Notes: generated by a model not told the origin, from the letters alone. Counted from the stretch's first letter, positions 1 to 9,027 are shown. The stretch is 64,000 nt of DNA from Silicimonas sp963779765 (GCA_963779765.1 CAVZZP010000002.1:1488001-1552000); one strand, 5' to 3'. Numbers and translations are program-made.

Positions 1-819
1 GAGGATGAGGTCGGCATTCTCCAGCGTCCTGCGGACCTGCGGCAGCATCCCCACCCCCGCCTCGCCGGCATAGGTCGCGCGGCTGTTGTCGTAGACGTCC
101 TGGTACCTGAACGCAGCGACCACCGGGATGTCGGAGGCCTCGGCGAACTGGGTCAGCGCCGCGCCGCCCTCGGCGGTCCAGCCGCCCCCACCGATCAGCA
201 GGACAGGCCGTTCAGCCTTGTCGAGCGCGGCGTGGACCTCTTTCATATCGACCGCGGAGGCATGGGGTCTCGGGATCGGCGCGATGCGGGATAGCGGCGG
301 CACGTCGGTCTCGGCGTTCAGCACGTTCTCGGGCAGCGCCACCACGACAGGCCCGGGGCGACCAGAGAGGGCTGTCGTCCAGGCTCGCGACACGACCTCC
401 GGGATGCGCTCGACATGTTCGATCTCGGTCGCCCACTTGGCGATGGGGCCGAAGAACTGTCGGTAGTCGACCTCCTGAAACACCTCGCGGTCGCGCGTGC
501 GCGTGTCGATCTGTCCGACAAAGAGGATCATCGGCGCGCTGTCCTGCATCGCCGTGTGCACGCCGATGGAGGCGTTGGTGGCCCCCGGACCTCGCGTGAC
601 GAAGCATAGCCCCGGCGTGCCGGTCAGTTTGCCATAGGCCGAGGCCATGAAGCCTGCGCCGCCTTCGTTGCGGCAGAGCACGAAGTCGAAGGCGCCTTTC
701 GTGTCGTGCATCCCGTCGAGGACCGAGAGATAGGACTCGCCCGGCACGCCGAACCCATGCCGCGCGCCAAGCGCCCGCAGGCTCTCCACCAGAACCCGTC
801 CGCCGTGTGCCTTGCCCAT
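1..819 (-). CDS. Thiamine-pyrophosphate enzyme, acetolactate synthase-like (partial)
   Basis: The N-terminal ~273 residues of a TPP-dependent enzyme of the acetolactate synthase/benzoylformate decarboxylase fold; the rest runs off the left edge. The protein starts MGKAHGGRVLVESLRALG. It shows the PYR-domain signature: FGVPGES, the cofactor-activating glutamate in CRNEGGAGFMA (normally RHEQ), and TRGPGATNASIG. The central Rossmann domain begins near PVLLIGGGGW. The ATG at 819 is preceded by GGGAGG. It is the distal gene of the minus-strand TRAP/glutamine-synthetase-like operon, so a carboligation or decarboxylation step on the substrate of that cluster is likely, but the substrate cannot be read from the sequence. 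True ilvB is unlikely because of the context. Confidence 0.85.
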   Translation of the reverse strand, partial: MGKAHGGRVLVESLRALGARHGFGVPGESYLSVLDGMHDTKGAFDFVLCRNEGGAGFMASAYGKLTGTPGLCFVTRGPGATNASIGVHTAMQDSAPMILFVGQIDTRTRDREVFQEVDYRQFFGPIAKWATEIEHVERIPEVVSRAWTTALSGRPGPVVVALPENVLNAETDVPPLSRIAPIPRPHASAVDMKEVHAALDKAERPVLLIGGGGWTAEGGAALTQFAEASDIPVVAAFRYQDVYDNSRATYAGEAGVGMLPQVRRTLENADLIL

Positions 820-885
820 GCCGATCCTCCCGCTTTGCCCCTGCTTAGGCAGACCGACCGTCAGGGGCAAGTCAGGGCACCAGAC

Positions 886-2031
886 TCAGAGTACCTCTTC
901 GAAGAGCGCCCGCGTATTGTCGCGCGTCATCTCGACGGGATTGCCGCCGACACTTGGATCACGCAGGGCTGCATCGGTCAGGACGTCGATGTCCGCGTCC
1001 TCAACGCCGAGGCCCGAAAGCCGTCTGGGAATGCCGAGACTGTCGTTGAACACGTCGACGAAATCGCGGAAGCCGTCGAAGCCGCCGTCAATCCCAAGGT
1101 AGGCGGCGGCCCGGTCGAAGCGCTCGCGGATCGCCTCGGCATTGAAGCGCAGGACGGCGGGCATGCAGACGGCGTTCGTCGTGCCGTGGTGCGTGTGGTG
1201 AACCGCGCCGATGGGATGGCTCAGCGCATGGATCGCGCCCAAGCCTTTCTGGAAGGCGACGGCTCCCATGGCCGCCGCGCTCATCATGTGGGATCGGGCC
1301 TCGATGTCCGTACCGTCGGCATAGGCCTTTGGCAGCCAGTCCTTCACCAGTCGCATCCCCTCGAGCGCGATACCCTGGCTCATCGGATGGTAGAAGGGCG
1401 ACGAATAAGCCTCGACGCAGTGCGCGAAGGCGTCGAGTCCGGTGCCTGCGGTGATGTGTTTCGGCATTCCAACGGTCAGTTCCGGATCGCAAATCACGAC
1501 CGAAGGCAGCATCTTCGGGTGGAAGATGATCTTCTTCTCGCGCGTCGCCGAATTGGTGATGACGCCCGCGCGCCCGACCTCGGAGCCGGTGCCCGCCGTG
1601 GTGGGCACGGCGACGATCGGCGCGATGCCGGCCGGGTCGGCGCGGGTCCACCAGTCGCCGATGTCCTCGAAGTCCCACAGGGGACGCGTCTGGCCCGCCA
1701 TGAAGGCGATGGTCTTGCCAAGGTCGAGGCCCGAGCCTCCTCCGAAGGCGATGACGCCGTCGTAGCCGCCCGAGCGATAGACGCGCAGGCCCTCGCTGAC
1801 GTTGAGGTCGGTCGGGTTCGGATCGACCTCCGAGAAGATCGCGCGGCCCAGGCCCTCCTCCGCGAGGAGGTCGAGCGCGCGGGCGGTAATGTCCATCGAC
1901 GCGAGGCCCTTGTCGGTGACGAGCAGGGGCCTCTTGATGCCCGCCGCCATGCAGGCGCCGCCAAGCTCGGCGATGCGGCCCGCGCCGAAGCGGACCGAGG
2001 TGGGATAGGACCAGTTGCCGGTAAGGTTCAT
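886..2031 (-). CDS. Iron-containing (group III) alcohol dehydrogenase
   Basis: A 381-residue NAD(P)-dependent dehydrogenase of the Fe-ADH family, expected to interconvert an alcohol and an aldehyde. Visible motifs are the nucleotide-binding GGGSGLDLGKTIA (about 97-109), TTAGTGSEV (about 144-152), and the metal ligands Asp200 and His204 in GLDAFAHCVEAY with two later histidines in ALSHPIGAVHHTHHG (about 269-283). Length is normal for the family. It ends 66 bases before the TPP gene and begins one base after the aldehyde dehydrogenase stop, so alcohol and aldehyde oxidation are cotranscribed. The substrate is unknown. Confidence 0.9.
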   Translation of the reverse strand: MNLTGNWSYPTSVRFGAGRIAELGGACMAAGIKRPLLVTDKGLASMDITARALDLLAEEGLGRAIFSEVDPNPTDLNVSEGLRVYRSGGYDGVIAFGGGSGLDLGKTIAFMAGQTRPLWDFEDIGDWWTRADPAGIAPIVAVPTTAGTGSEVGRAGVITNSATREKKIIFHPKMLPSVVICDPELTVGMPKHITAGTGLDAFAHCVEAYSSPFYHPMSQGIALEGMRLVKDWLPKAYADGTDIEARSHMMSAAAMGAVAFQKGLGAIHALSHPIGAVHHTHHGTTNAVCMPAVLRFNAEAIRERFDRAAAYLGIDGGFDGFRDFVDVFNDSLGIPRRLSGLGVEDADIDVLTDAALRDPSVGGNPVEMTRDNTRALFEEVL

Positions 2032-2032
2032 G

Positions 2033-3410
2033 TCAGTTCTTCCGAAGGTGATAGGATTTCGGCCGCGTCAGAGCCTGATAGGCGAGCTTCGACAGCCCCT
2101 GCCCGCGCCCGGTGTCCTTGCAGCCGGTCCAGCACAGGGCGGGGTCCAGGTAGTCGCAGCGGTTCATGAAGACGGTGCCGGTCTCAAGCCGGTCCCCGAT
2201 CCGCTCGGCGGCATCCGCGTCCTGCGTCCAGATCGACGCGGTCAGACCGTAGGCGCAGTCGTTCATCAGCCGGATTGCCGTCTGGTCGTCGTCGACGGGC
2301 ATAATTCCGACGACGGGACCGAAAGTCTCGTCCCGCATGACGCGCATGTCGTGGGTCACGCCTGTCAGGACCTGCGGCGTCATGTAAGCCGCGCCGTCAT
2401 CAGCCGGCATCGTCGCGACGTGCTGAGTCGCACCGTCGGCAATGGCCTCTTCGACCTGCGCCCGCGCCTCGACTGCGAAACGGACGTTGGCCATCGGACC
2501 GAGCGTCGTCTCAGGGTCGAGCGGATTGCCCAGCTTCTGCGCCGAAGCCCAGGCGACGGCTTTCTCGACGAAGGCGTCGTAGAGGTTTTCGGCGACGTAA
2601 ATGCGCTCGATCCCGCAGCAGCACTGCCCCGCGTTGAACATCGCGCCGTCCATCAGGACGTCGACCGCCCGGTCGAGGTCGGCGTCGGCGCGGACATAGC
2701 CCGGATCCTTGCCGCCAAGCTCGGTCGAGACCGGAACAAAGGTGCCTGCCGCCGCGCGCTCCATCGCCTTTCCACCGTTCACGCTGCCGGTGAAGTTGAC
2801 GAAGTTGACGTGTCGACCCTCGATCAGAGCAGCCGCCGTGTCGTGATCGAGCACGAGGTTCTGCATCACGTCCTTCGGCACGCCGGCCTCGTGAAAGGCT
2901 TCGGCCAGACGTTCCCCGACCTGAAGCGTCTGCGCCGCGTGCTTAAGGATCACGGCATTGCCCGCCATCAGCGCAGGCGCAATCGTGTTGATCGCGGTCA
3001 TGTAGGGGTAGTTCCAAGGCGCGATGACCATGACGACGCCCTGGGCTTCGCGCTTGATCATCCGCAGGAACGTGTCCGAGTCCTCGACGACTTCGGGCTT
3101 CAGGCTCTCCTCCGCGATGGACGCCATGTAGGTCACGCGCTCGCTGAAATCCGCCGAATTCCCCGCCATAGCGGATCGGCCGCCCCATTTGATGCGCGAG
3201 CTCCAGTGCCATGCGGTCGGTCGTTTGGCCCACGATGTCATTTGCCTTGAGGACAAGCCGGATACGCTCCTCCAAAGGCACGCGCGCCCATTTTTCCTGC
3301 GCACTTCGGGCCCGGGCGGCAGCGTCGAGCGCGGCGTCACGTGAAAGGACCTCGCGCGTCAGGTAGACGGAGCCGTCGATGGGAGAGATCAGGTCGATGG
3401 TCTTGGTCAT
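2033..3410 (-). CDS. NAD(P)-dependent aldehyde dehydrogenase, frameshifted near 3145
   Basis: An aldehyde dehydrogenase of about 458 residues once the frame is restored; it oxidises an aldehyde to the acid. The N-terminal part (MTKTIDLISPIDGSVY to MGRPIRYGGEFGGF) and the rest (from SERVTYMASIAEE) lie in different frames, joined by one extra base around 3141-3150. Visible motifs are PWNYPY, the NAD-site FTGSVNGGK, ELGGKDPGYV, the catalytic cysteine region AGQCCCGIERIY and the FGPVVGIMPV region. Its ATG overlaps the stop of the VOC gene (ATGA). The partner alcohol dehydrogenase follows after one base. A sequencing error is more likely than a real lesion, because both halves are fully conserved. 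Confidence 0.85.
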
Positions 3411-3784
3411 GATTGACCTCCATAGCTTGCGACCTCGATCAGGTGACCGTCGGGGTCGGTGAAATAGACCGAGGTCATGAGGCCTCGCGCTCCGTCACGT
3501 GCCACCGGACCAGAGTCGATGGACACACCCTCGGACGTCAGCCTCTCGATCACGGCGTCGGGCGAAAGGTCCGTCAGCAGGCACACGTCGCCCGCACCGA
3601 TCGCTGCGTGGTTCCGCAATTCCATCCCGAGGCTGTGGAGGTTGATCTTTTGATTCCCCGCCAACAACGCCCGCCGCCCCTCGGCAAAGGTCACGGCCTT
3701 CATCCCGAGAACGCGTCCGTAGAAGGCGACGGCGGCCTCGATATCGCGGACGGTCAGCACGATATGGTCGATGCCTGTGATCAT
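3407..3784 (-). CDS. VOC family (glyoxalase/bleomycin-resistance fold) protein
   Basis: A 125-residue vicinal-oxygen-chelate protein with the paired beta-alpha-beta-beta-beta modules: an N-terminal IDHIVLTVRDIEAAVAFY and a C-terminal YFTDPDGHLIEVASYGG. Candidate metal ligands are His7 in the first motif and the Glu in the last strand (LIEVA). It overlaps both neighbours by four bases (ATGA), so it is translationally coupled to the glutamine-synthetase-like gene upstream and the aldehyde dehydrogenase downstream. It may act on a reactive intermediate of that pathway. VOC proteins vary too much to name the reaction. Confidence 0.85.
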   Translation of the reverse strand: MITGIDHIVLTVRDIEAAVAFYGRVLGMKAVTFAEGRRALLAGNQKINLHSLGMELRNHAAIGAGDVCLLTDLSPDAVIERLTSEGVSIDSGPVARDGARGLMTSVYFTDPDGHLIEVASYGGQS

Positions 3785-5145
3785 GCGCGTTCGAACCCCC
3801 GCCGCACTTCGTAGTCGGTGACGACCGCGTCGAAGGCCTCCTGCTCGACCTCGGCGGCGCGGACATAGTGGTCGACCACCCAGTCCCCCATGGCCGCGCG
3901 CAGCATAGTCGAGCCGCGCAGCGCCTCGGTCGCGTCCGCAAGCTTGTGCGGAATCGAGGGCACGTCAGCCATGTTGTAGACGTCTCCGGTCACGGGATCG
4001 TCCAGCTTCAGGGACTCTTCGATACCGGCCAGACCCGCGGCAAGCTGTGCCGCGCAGGCGAGGTATGGGTTCATGTCCGACCCGGGGATGCGGCACTCGA
4101 TCCGGACACCCTTGGTGCCTTCGCCGACCAAGCGATAGCCGGCGGTGCGATTATCGATAGACCAAGCGACCTTGGTCGGCGCGAAGGTGCCCGGGATGAA
4201 GCGCTTGTAGCTGTTGACATAAGGCGCGAGGAAATAGGTCGTGTCCGCCGAATACTTCAGAAGACCGGCGACGTAGGACCGCATCGTCGCGGACATCGTC
4301 TGGGCGGCGTCCTTGTCGTGGAAAGCGTTGTCAGAACCCTTGAACAGCGACTGATGGATATGCGCGGCGCTACCGACCCGCTTGTGATGCCACTTCGCCA
4401 GGAAGGTCGCCGAGGCGCCCATACGGAAGGCGATGTCCTTGATCGCCTGCTTGGCGATGGTGTGGTAATCGGCCGCCAGCAGCGCATCGGCATAGCGGAT
4501 GTTCAGCTCTTCCTGCCCGGCCTCTGCCTCGCCCTTGGTATTCTCAACGGGGACCCCTGCAGCGACCAGCATGTTCCGGATCGGCCGCATCACGTACTCT
4601 TCCTTGGTCGTGAGCTGGATGTTGTAGTCGGCATTGTATCCGGCCAGCGGCTCGAGGTCGCGGAACCCGGACTTGCGGATATCGTCGTAGGTCTTCTCGA
4701 ACAGGAAGAACTCCAGCTCGGTCGCCATCATCGGCGTCAGGCCCAAAGCCGACGCGCGTTCGATCTGCGCCTTCAGCACCTGGCGGGGTGCGTGGGGCAC
4801 AGGCTCATGGGTGTGGTGGTCGATCAGGTCGCATAGCACCATAGCCGTACCGTCGAGCCAAGGCAGACGCCGCAGCGTCTTCAGATCGGGCTTCATGACG
4901 TAGTCGCCATAGCCCTTTTCCCAGCTCGTCGATGCAAAGCCGTCCGGCGTCGCCATCTCGAGGTCGGTGGCCAGAAGGTAGTTGCAGCAGTGCGTTTCCT
5001 CGTAGCCGCTCTCGATGAAGTTGTTGACGTGGAACCGCTTGCCCATCAACCGACCCTGCATGTCGATGAGGCAGACGAGGACGGTATCGATCTCGAGCTT
5101 TGTGGCAAGCTCCTTCAGTCCGTCGAAGCTGAGTTGCGTGGTCAT
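3781..5145 (-). CDS. Glutamine-synthetase-family ligase (gamma-glutamyl-amide synthetase-like)
   Basis: A 454-residue protein with a complete glutamine-synthetase catalytic fold. Metal and substrate motifs are present: ELEFFLFE, EAEAGQEELNI, the HIHQSLF histidines, NSYKRFIPGTFAPT, DNRTAGYR and RIPGSDMNPYLA. The Asp/Tyr features of housekeeping GlnA are replaced by patterns seen in PuuA- and GmaS-type enzymes, which glutamylate amines instead of ammonia. I infer ATP-dependent gamma-glutamylation of an amine imported by the adjacent TRAP transporter. The ATG at 5145 follows GAGGACGAGAC. The gene sits after dctP, separated by two strong hairpins. Confidence 0.85.
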   Translation of the reverse strand: MTTQLSFDGLKELATKLEIDTVLVCLIDMQGRLMGKRFHVNNFIESGYEETHCCNYLLATDLEMATPDGFASTSWEKGYGDYVMKPDLKTLRRLPWLDGTAMVLCDLIDHHTHEPVPHAPRQVLKAQIERASALGLTPMMATELEFFLFEKTYDDIRKSGFRDLEPLAGYNADYNIQLTTKEEYVMRPIRNMLVAAGVPVENTKGEAEAGQEELNIRYADALLAADYHTIAKQAIKDIAFRMGASATFLAKWHHKRVGSAAHIHQSLFKGSDNAFHDKDAAQTMSATMRSYVAGLLKYSADTTYFLAPYVNSYKRFIPGTFAPTKVAWSIDNRTAGYRLVGEGTKGVRIECRIPGSDMNPYLACAAQLAAGLAGIEESLKLDDPVTGDVYNMADVPSIPHKLADATEALRGSTMLRAAMGDWVVDHYVRAAEVEQEAFDAVVTDYEVRRGFERA

Positions 5146-5175
5146 GTCCGTCTCGTCCTCTCTTCCGGCGCAGGG

Positions 5176-5237
5176 ATGCCCCGGGCGTTACCCGGGGCAT
5201 TCCGTCTTGCCAAGCCCGCGTCCCTTGTCGGGACGCG
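5176..5237 (-). promoter_or_regulatory. Two tandem intercistronic stem-loops after dctP
   Basis: Two perfect inverted repeats lie in the 100-base gap between the dctP stop and the glutamine-synthetase-like start. The first pairs ATGCCCCGGG (5176-5185) with CCCGGGGCAT (5191-5200), and extends further if a G-U pair is allowed. The second pairs CGCGTCCC (5217-5224) with GGGACGCG (5230-5237). Neither has a U-run. Such structures commonly protect the 3' end of substrate-binding-protein mRNA, or terminate partly so that the binding protein is made in excess. That role is inferred. Confidence 0.6.
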
Positions 5238-5245
5238 CCGCGGTG

Positions 5246-6286
5246 TCAGGCCTTGCCGTAGCGGTAGGGCCGTCCGGCCGCCTGCATGTCGGCGTTGTAC
5301 TTCTTGAAGATCTCCACGACCTTCGCCTTCGTCTCGGATTCTGCCGCGATCTCGTCCCAGAAGACCTGCGCGGCCTGCTCGACCGTATCCCACTCCTCGT
5401 CGGGGATGGTCGTCAGCTCCATCTTTGTGCCATTGACGCGCAGATCGGCCTCGCCTCCCCAGTACCAGTACTGACGGTAATAATGAGACTGGTCGCAGCA
5501 GACGGTGAACAGGGTTTTCAGATCGTCGGGCAGCTCTTCCCATCTGTCGTTGTTGGCGAAGAAGTGGCCGATCCAGGCGCCCGAGATGTTGTTGGTCAGG
5601 AAGTAGTTGGTCACATCGGCCCAGCCTACGGTGTAGTCCTCGGTGATCCCCGACCAGGCGATGCCGTCCAGCTCGCCCGTTTGCACCGCGACCTCGATGT
5701 CCTCCCACGGGAGGGTGACCGGCACGACGCCGAACTGCGTCAGGAAACGGCCCGCAGTCGGGAAGGTAAAGACACGCTTGCCGTTGAGGTCCGCAAGGCT
5801 GCGGATCGGGTCCTTCGTCGCAAAGTGGCAAGGGTCCCACGCGCCCGCGCTGATGTGCTTGATGCCGACTTTGGCGTACTCTGCCTCCCAGATTTCTTTC
5901 AGGCCGTAGCGGCTGAAGAGAACGGGCACGTCCAGCGAATAGCGCGAGCCGAAGGGGAAGTAGCCGCCGAAGACCGTCACCTCGGTCGGCGAGGCCATCG
6001 AGTCGTCGTCAGACTGCACGGCGTCGATGGTGCCGCGCTGCATCGCCTGAAACAGCTCTCCCGTGGGTACAAGCTGGTCGGCATAGAACGTCTCGATCTG
6101 CATCCGGTCGCCTGCGATCTGGTTGAACATCGCGATGGCCGGGTCGAGGACGTGCTCGGCCAGCGCCGGACCGGCGTAGGTCTGAAGCCGCCAGGTGATG
6201 GTCGACTGCGCCAGGGCGGGCGCGGCCAGGGGCGCTGCGGCTGCACCGGCGGCAGCCGTCGTCAGGAATTTGCGTCTCGTGGTCAT
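5246..6286 (-). CDS. dctP: TRAP transporter periplasmic solute-binding protein
   Basis: A 346-residue DctP-family binding protein, the extracytoplasmic receptor of a tripartite ATP-independent periplasmic transporter. It starts with a Tat-like signal peptide: MTTRRKFLTTAAAG, with hydrophobic Ala-rich sequence ending APALAQ near residue 27. The mature part contains the DctP pattern GKRVFTFPTAGRFL followed by TLPWEDIEVAVQTGELDGI, where the family carries substrate-contact residues. It is the first of three TRAP genes in reading order after dctM, in the usual Q-M-P arrangement. The ligand cannot be deduced; its neighbours suggest an amine or amino-acid derivative. Confidence 0.93.
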   Translation of the reverse strand: MTTRRKFLTTAAAGAAAAPLAAPALAQSTITWRLQTYAGPALAEHVLDPAIAMFNQIAGDRMQIETFYADQLVPTGELFQAMQRGTIDAVQSDDDSMASPTEVTVFGGYFPFGSRYSLDVPVLFSRYGLKEIWEAEYAKVGIKHISAGAWDPCHFATKDPIRSLADLNGKRVFTFPTAGRFLTQFGVVPVTLPWEDIEVAVQTGELDGIAWSGITEDYTVGWADVTNYFLTNNISGAWIGHFFANNDRWEELPDDLKTLFTVCCDQSHYYRQYWYWGGEADLRVNGTKMELTTIPDEEWDTVEQAAQVFWDEIAAESETKAKVVEIFKKYNADMQAAGRPYRYGKA

Positions 6287-6352
6287 TGTCGTCTTCCTCT
6301 TCTGTTGGTTCTCGTTTTCGGCGGTTCGTTCCGCCCTGTCTTTCGTTTCGGT

Positions 6353-7678
6353 TCAGTTTCCGTAGACCTGCCCCGGCAGCCACAGCGCGATCTGCGGGAA
6401 GATCATCACCACGGTCAGCGCCAGGATCATCACCAGCACGAAGGGTGTGATGGACGCATAGATGTCCCGCAGCGAGATCTCGGGCGGCGCCATCGCGCGC
6501 ATCAGGAACAGGTTATAGCCGAAGGGCGGCGTCATGTAGGCGATCTGCGTCGTGATGGTGTACAGGACGCCGTACCAGATCAGGTCGAAACCCAGGGCCC
6601 CGACAAGCGGCACGTAGAGCGGCGCCACGATGACCAGCATCGCGGTATCGTCCAGGAACGTTCCCATCAGGATGAACGAAAGCTGCATCAGGATCAGGAT
6701 CATCCAGGGACTCAGTCCCAGCTTCTCGGTGAAGAGCGACTCGATCGCTTTCACCGCGCCCAGGCCGTCGAAGACCGCGCCGAACGCAAGGGCGGCGAGG
6801 ATGATCCACATGAACATGCAGGTGATGCCAAGCGTGTTGCGCACGCTCGTCTCGAAGACCTGCCGTGTCATCCTGCCCTTCAGCACGGCTGCGAGGAAGG
6901 CCGCCAGGGCACCCACGGCCGAGCTTTCGACCAGCGAGGTCCAGCCGTTGATGAAAGGCACCATCATCGCAAGGAAAATGCCGATCGGCAGAAGCCCCGC
7001 GGACAGAAGCCGCAGCTTCTCGGCGCGGGGCACGTCGCGCTCCTCGCGCGGAAGCACCGGGCCTAGCGAAGGGTTGATGGCGCATCGGATGACGATGTAG
7101 GCAATGAACATCCCCGCCATCATCAGCCCCGGTAAAATCCCGGCAAGCCAGAGTTGCCCCACGGGCTGCCGCGCGATCATGGCGTACAGCACGAGGACCA
7201 CCGATGGAGGCACGAGGATCCCAAGCGACGATCCTGCCTGGATCACGCCCGTCACCATACGCTTGTCGTAACCCCGCTTCAGTAGCTCGGGCAGGGCGAT
7301 GGTTGCTCCAATCGCCATGCCCGCCACCGAAAGCCCGTTCATCGCCGATATGAGGACCATCAGGCCAATGGTGCCGACCGCAAGTCCGCCGGACAGCCCG
7401 CCCATCCAGACGTGGAACATGCGATAGAGATCGTCCGCGATACGGCTTTCGGACAGGACGTAACCCATGAAGATGAACATCGGCAGCGTCAGCAGCGGAT
7501 ACCACTTCATCAGCTTCATCGCCTGAGCGAAGCCAAGGTCATAGCCGCCCCGGTCGCCCCAAAGGAAGAAGGCCGCAATGACCGCGACGAACCCGATGGC
7601 GCCGAAAACTCTCTGTCCCGTCAGAAGCATCAGCATCATCGACGCGAACATCAGCAGGGCGATGGCCTCGTAGGGCAT
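6353..7678 (-). CDS. dctM: TRAP transporter large permease subunit
   Basis: A 441-residue DctM-family protein with about 12 hydrophobic segments; it is the ion-coupled membrane channel of the TRAP transporter. Family motifs include LTLPMFIFMGYVLSESRI near the N terminus, SAMNGLSVAGMAIGATIALPELLKRGYDKR, SSLGILVPPS and MQLSFILMGTFLDDTAM. The ATG at 7678 overlaps the dctQ stop by one base (TGATG). The open frame continues upstream into dctQ, but that extension is charged, arginine-rich and antisense in character, so the short start MPYEAIALLMF is preferred. Confidence 0.93.
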   Translation of the reverse strand: MPYEAIALLMFASMMLMLLTGQRVFGAIGFVAVIAAFFLWGDRGGYDLGFAQAMKLMKWYPLLTLPMFIFMGYVLSESRIADDLYRMFHVWMGGLSGGLAVGTIGLMVLISAMNGLSVAGMAIGATIALPELLKRGYDKRMVTGVIQAGSSLGILVPPSVVLVLYAMIARQPVGQLWLAGILPGLMMAGMFIAYIVIRCAINPSLGPVLPREERDVPRAEKLRLLSAGLLPIGIFLAMMVPFINGWTSLVESSAVGALAAFLAAVLKGRMTRQVFETSVRNTLGITCMFMWIILAALAFGAVFDGLGAVKAIESLFTEKLGLSPWMILILMQLSFILMGTFLDDTAMLVIVAPLYVPLVGALGFDLIWYGVLYTITTQIAYMTPPFGYNLFLMRAMAPPEISLRDIYASITPFVLVMILALTVVMIFPQIALWLPGQVYGN

Positions 7679-8214
7679 CAGGCGCCGGCCTCCACCGCGA
7701 CGCCGCGAAGGCGGAGGATGTCCTTGAACAGCTCGCTGACGGCCTGGAGCAGCATCAGCAGAATGCCCACGACCATGATCGTCTTGATCGGCCAGAGATA
7801 GGGGCGCCAGGCGGTCGGGCTGCGCTCTCCGCCGTATTGCAAGGAATACATCAGGCTGTCCCACCCGCCCCAGAGGAGGAAGACGAGGTAGACGATCAGG
7901 AAAAGCACGGTGATGGCGTCGACCTCGGCCTTCCGGCGGTCGGTCCATTCACCGTAGAGCAGGTCCATCCGAACGTTCGATCCAAGCTGGATCGAATAGG
8001 GACCGCCCAGGACGTAGTAAGCGACCATGGCGAACTGCGCCATCTCGAGCGTCCAGACCGACGGGTTGATGTCGAAGCCCAGGTCGCTGCCGACCTTTGA
8101 GAAGGTGGACCAGAGCAGGATCCCCATCATCACGAAGATCCCGTACATGACGATCCGGCCGATCCAGCGGTTCACGCGGTCGACGACGCGGATATAAGCC
8201 TGAAGCGCCCTCAT
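7678..8214 (-). CDS. dctQ: TRAP transporter small permease subunit
   Basis: A 178-residue DctQ-family membrane protein with four predicted helices (about 18-40, 56-76, 98-118 and 138-160). It shows the family-type first helix VDRVNRWIGRIVMYGIFVMM and the acidic loop before the third helix. It pairs with DctM to form the membrane part of the transporter. It overlaps the downstream dctM by one base and the upstream amidohydrolase stop by four, so all genes from 8991 down appear to be a single operon. Confidence 0.9.
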   Translation of the reverse strand: MRALQAYIRVVDRVNRWIGRIVMYGIFVMMGILLWSTFSKVGSDLGFDINPSVWTLEMAQFAMVAYYVLGGPYSIQLGSNVRMDLLYGEWTDRRKAEVDAITVLFLIVYLVFLLWGGWDSLMYSLQYGGERSPTAWRPYLWPIKTIMVVGILLMLLQAVSELFKDILRLRGVAVEAGA

Positions 8215-8991
8215 GCGGCATCCCCGTGAGCGAGGGCGGCGGTCAGCATCCGTGTCAGGGCGTCCGCGATGCGGGCGAGAGCGGCCTCGTCGGTCAGAAG
8301 GTCGTTGCGGACCTCGATCATGACATTTGAAAGACCCCGAGCCGTTCCGTGTTTCCTCAGCGTATGCGTGACGCCGTCCGCGGCTGAATAGGGCATGTTC
8401 AGCTCGACCATCGGCGTCGGCCCTGCCGCCGCCAGCATGGCGGTCGCAAGCGACGCATCGGCATCGTGCAAAAGTCCAATCTCGGTCGCGCGAGGAACCC
8501 CATTCCAGGTGGGCGTGAAGCTGTGGACGGTTAAGAGAGCGGGCGGCGAGGCAAAGCCGTCGAGTACGCGCGCGGCCTCCGCGTGAAACGGCTCATACAC
8601 CTCGCGGACGCGGACCTCGCGTTCGGTCGCCGACAGGTCGCGATTGCCCGGAATCTCGATCAGCTCTGTCCGGGACGGACAGGCGTCGGACGCTTCGGGC
8701 GGGCGATTGCAGTCGTGGACTAACCGAGACACACGCGAGAGCACGAGTGGCGCGTCGAGCATGCGCGGATAGACGCCGCGCCAGCGCTTCGGCGCCCGGA
8801 TCCCAGACCGCGTGAGACAGGCGGTCGATGTCGCTCAGGCCAAGGTTGCCTAGACTGGCGGGAATGCGCGGGCTCGCATGTTCGCACACGATGCAGACCG
8901 CACCCCGACCACCCGGGTTCACAACCTGGGCGACGGGTCCCTCCTCGGCACCCAGAATCTTGGAAACGGCGGATATGCTCACAGGAAACAT
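8211..8991 (-). CDS. N-formylglutamate amidohydrolase family protein, frameshifted near 8763
   Basis: A hydrolase of about 259 residues in the N-formylglutamate amidohydrolase family (PF05013 type), which releases glutamate from an N-acyl form. Motifs are VCEHASPRIP near the N terminus, CNRPPEASDA, TVHSFTP and VELNMPYS. The first part (to EALARRLSA) and the second (from MLDAPLVLSRVSR) are in different frames; one extra C at about 8763 explains it. The exact start is uncertain: the ATG at 8991 lies inside a candidate -10 box, and a GTG nine bases downstream is possible. As the first gene of the operon it may hydrolyse a glutamylated intermediate. Confidence 0.82.
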
Positions 8992-9027
8992 TAGTTACAG
9001 GCCCGATTCACCTGTCAAGAAACTTTC
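8990..9027 (-). promoter_or_regulatory. Candidate promoter of the TRAP operon with RpiR-like half-sites
   Basis: On the minus strand a TTGACA -35 box (9013-9018) and an ACTAAT -10 box (8990-8995) are 17 bases apart. Directly upstream lies GAAACTTTC (9019-9027), a near-palindrome with GAAA/TTTC arms of the kind bound by RpiR/MurR regulators. The divergent gene encodes such a regulator, so this may be its operator. The -10 box overlaps the annotated ATG of the amidohydrolase, implying a leaderless or later start. Confidence 0.4.

Noticed and set aside
6300..6345. Small GGCGG/CCGCC hairpin between dctP and dctM
   Set aside because: Only five pairs with no T-run; likely chance in high-GC DNA.
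5015..7066. Long plus-strand open frame opposite dctP and dctM (683 codons)
   Set aside because: It is Arg/His/Gly-rich, has no domain, and lies antisense to three clearly conserved genes; high GC makes such frames common.
7679..7948. N-terminal extension of dctM
   Set aside because: Continues the open frame but overlaps dctQ out of frame and has no hydrophobic character; the ATG at 7678 matches the family.
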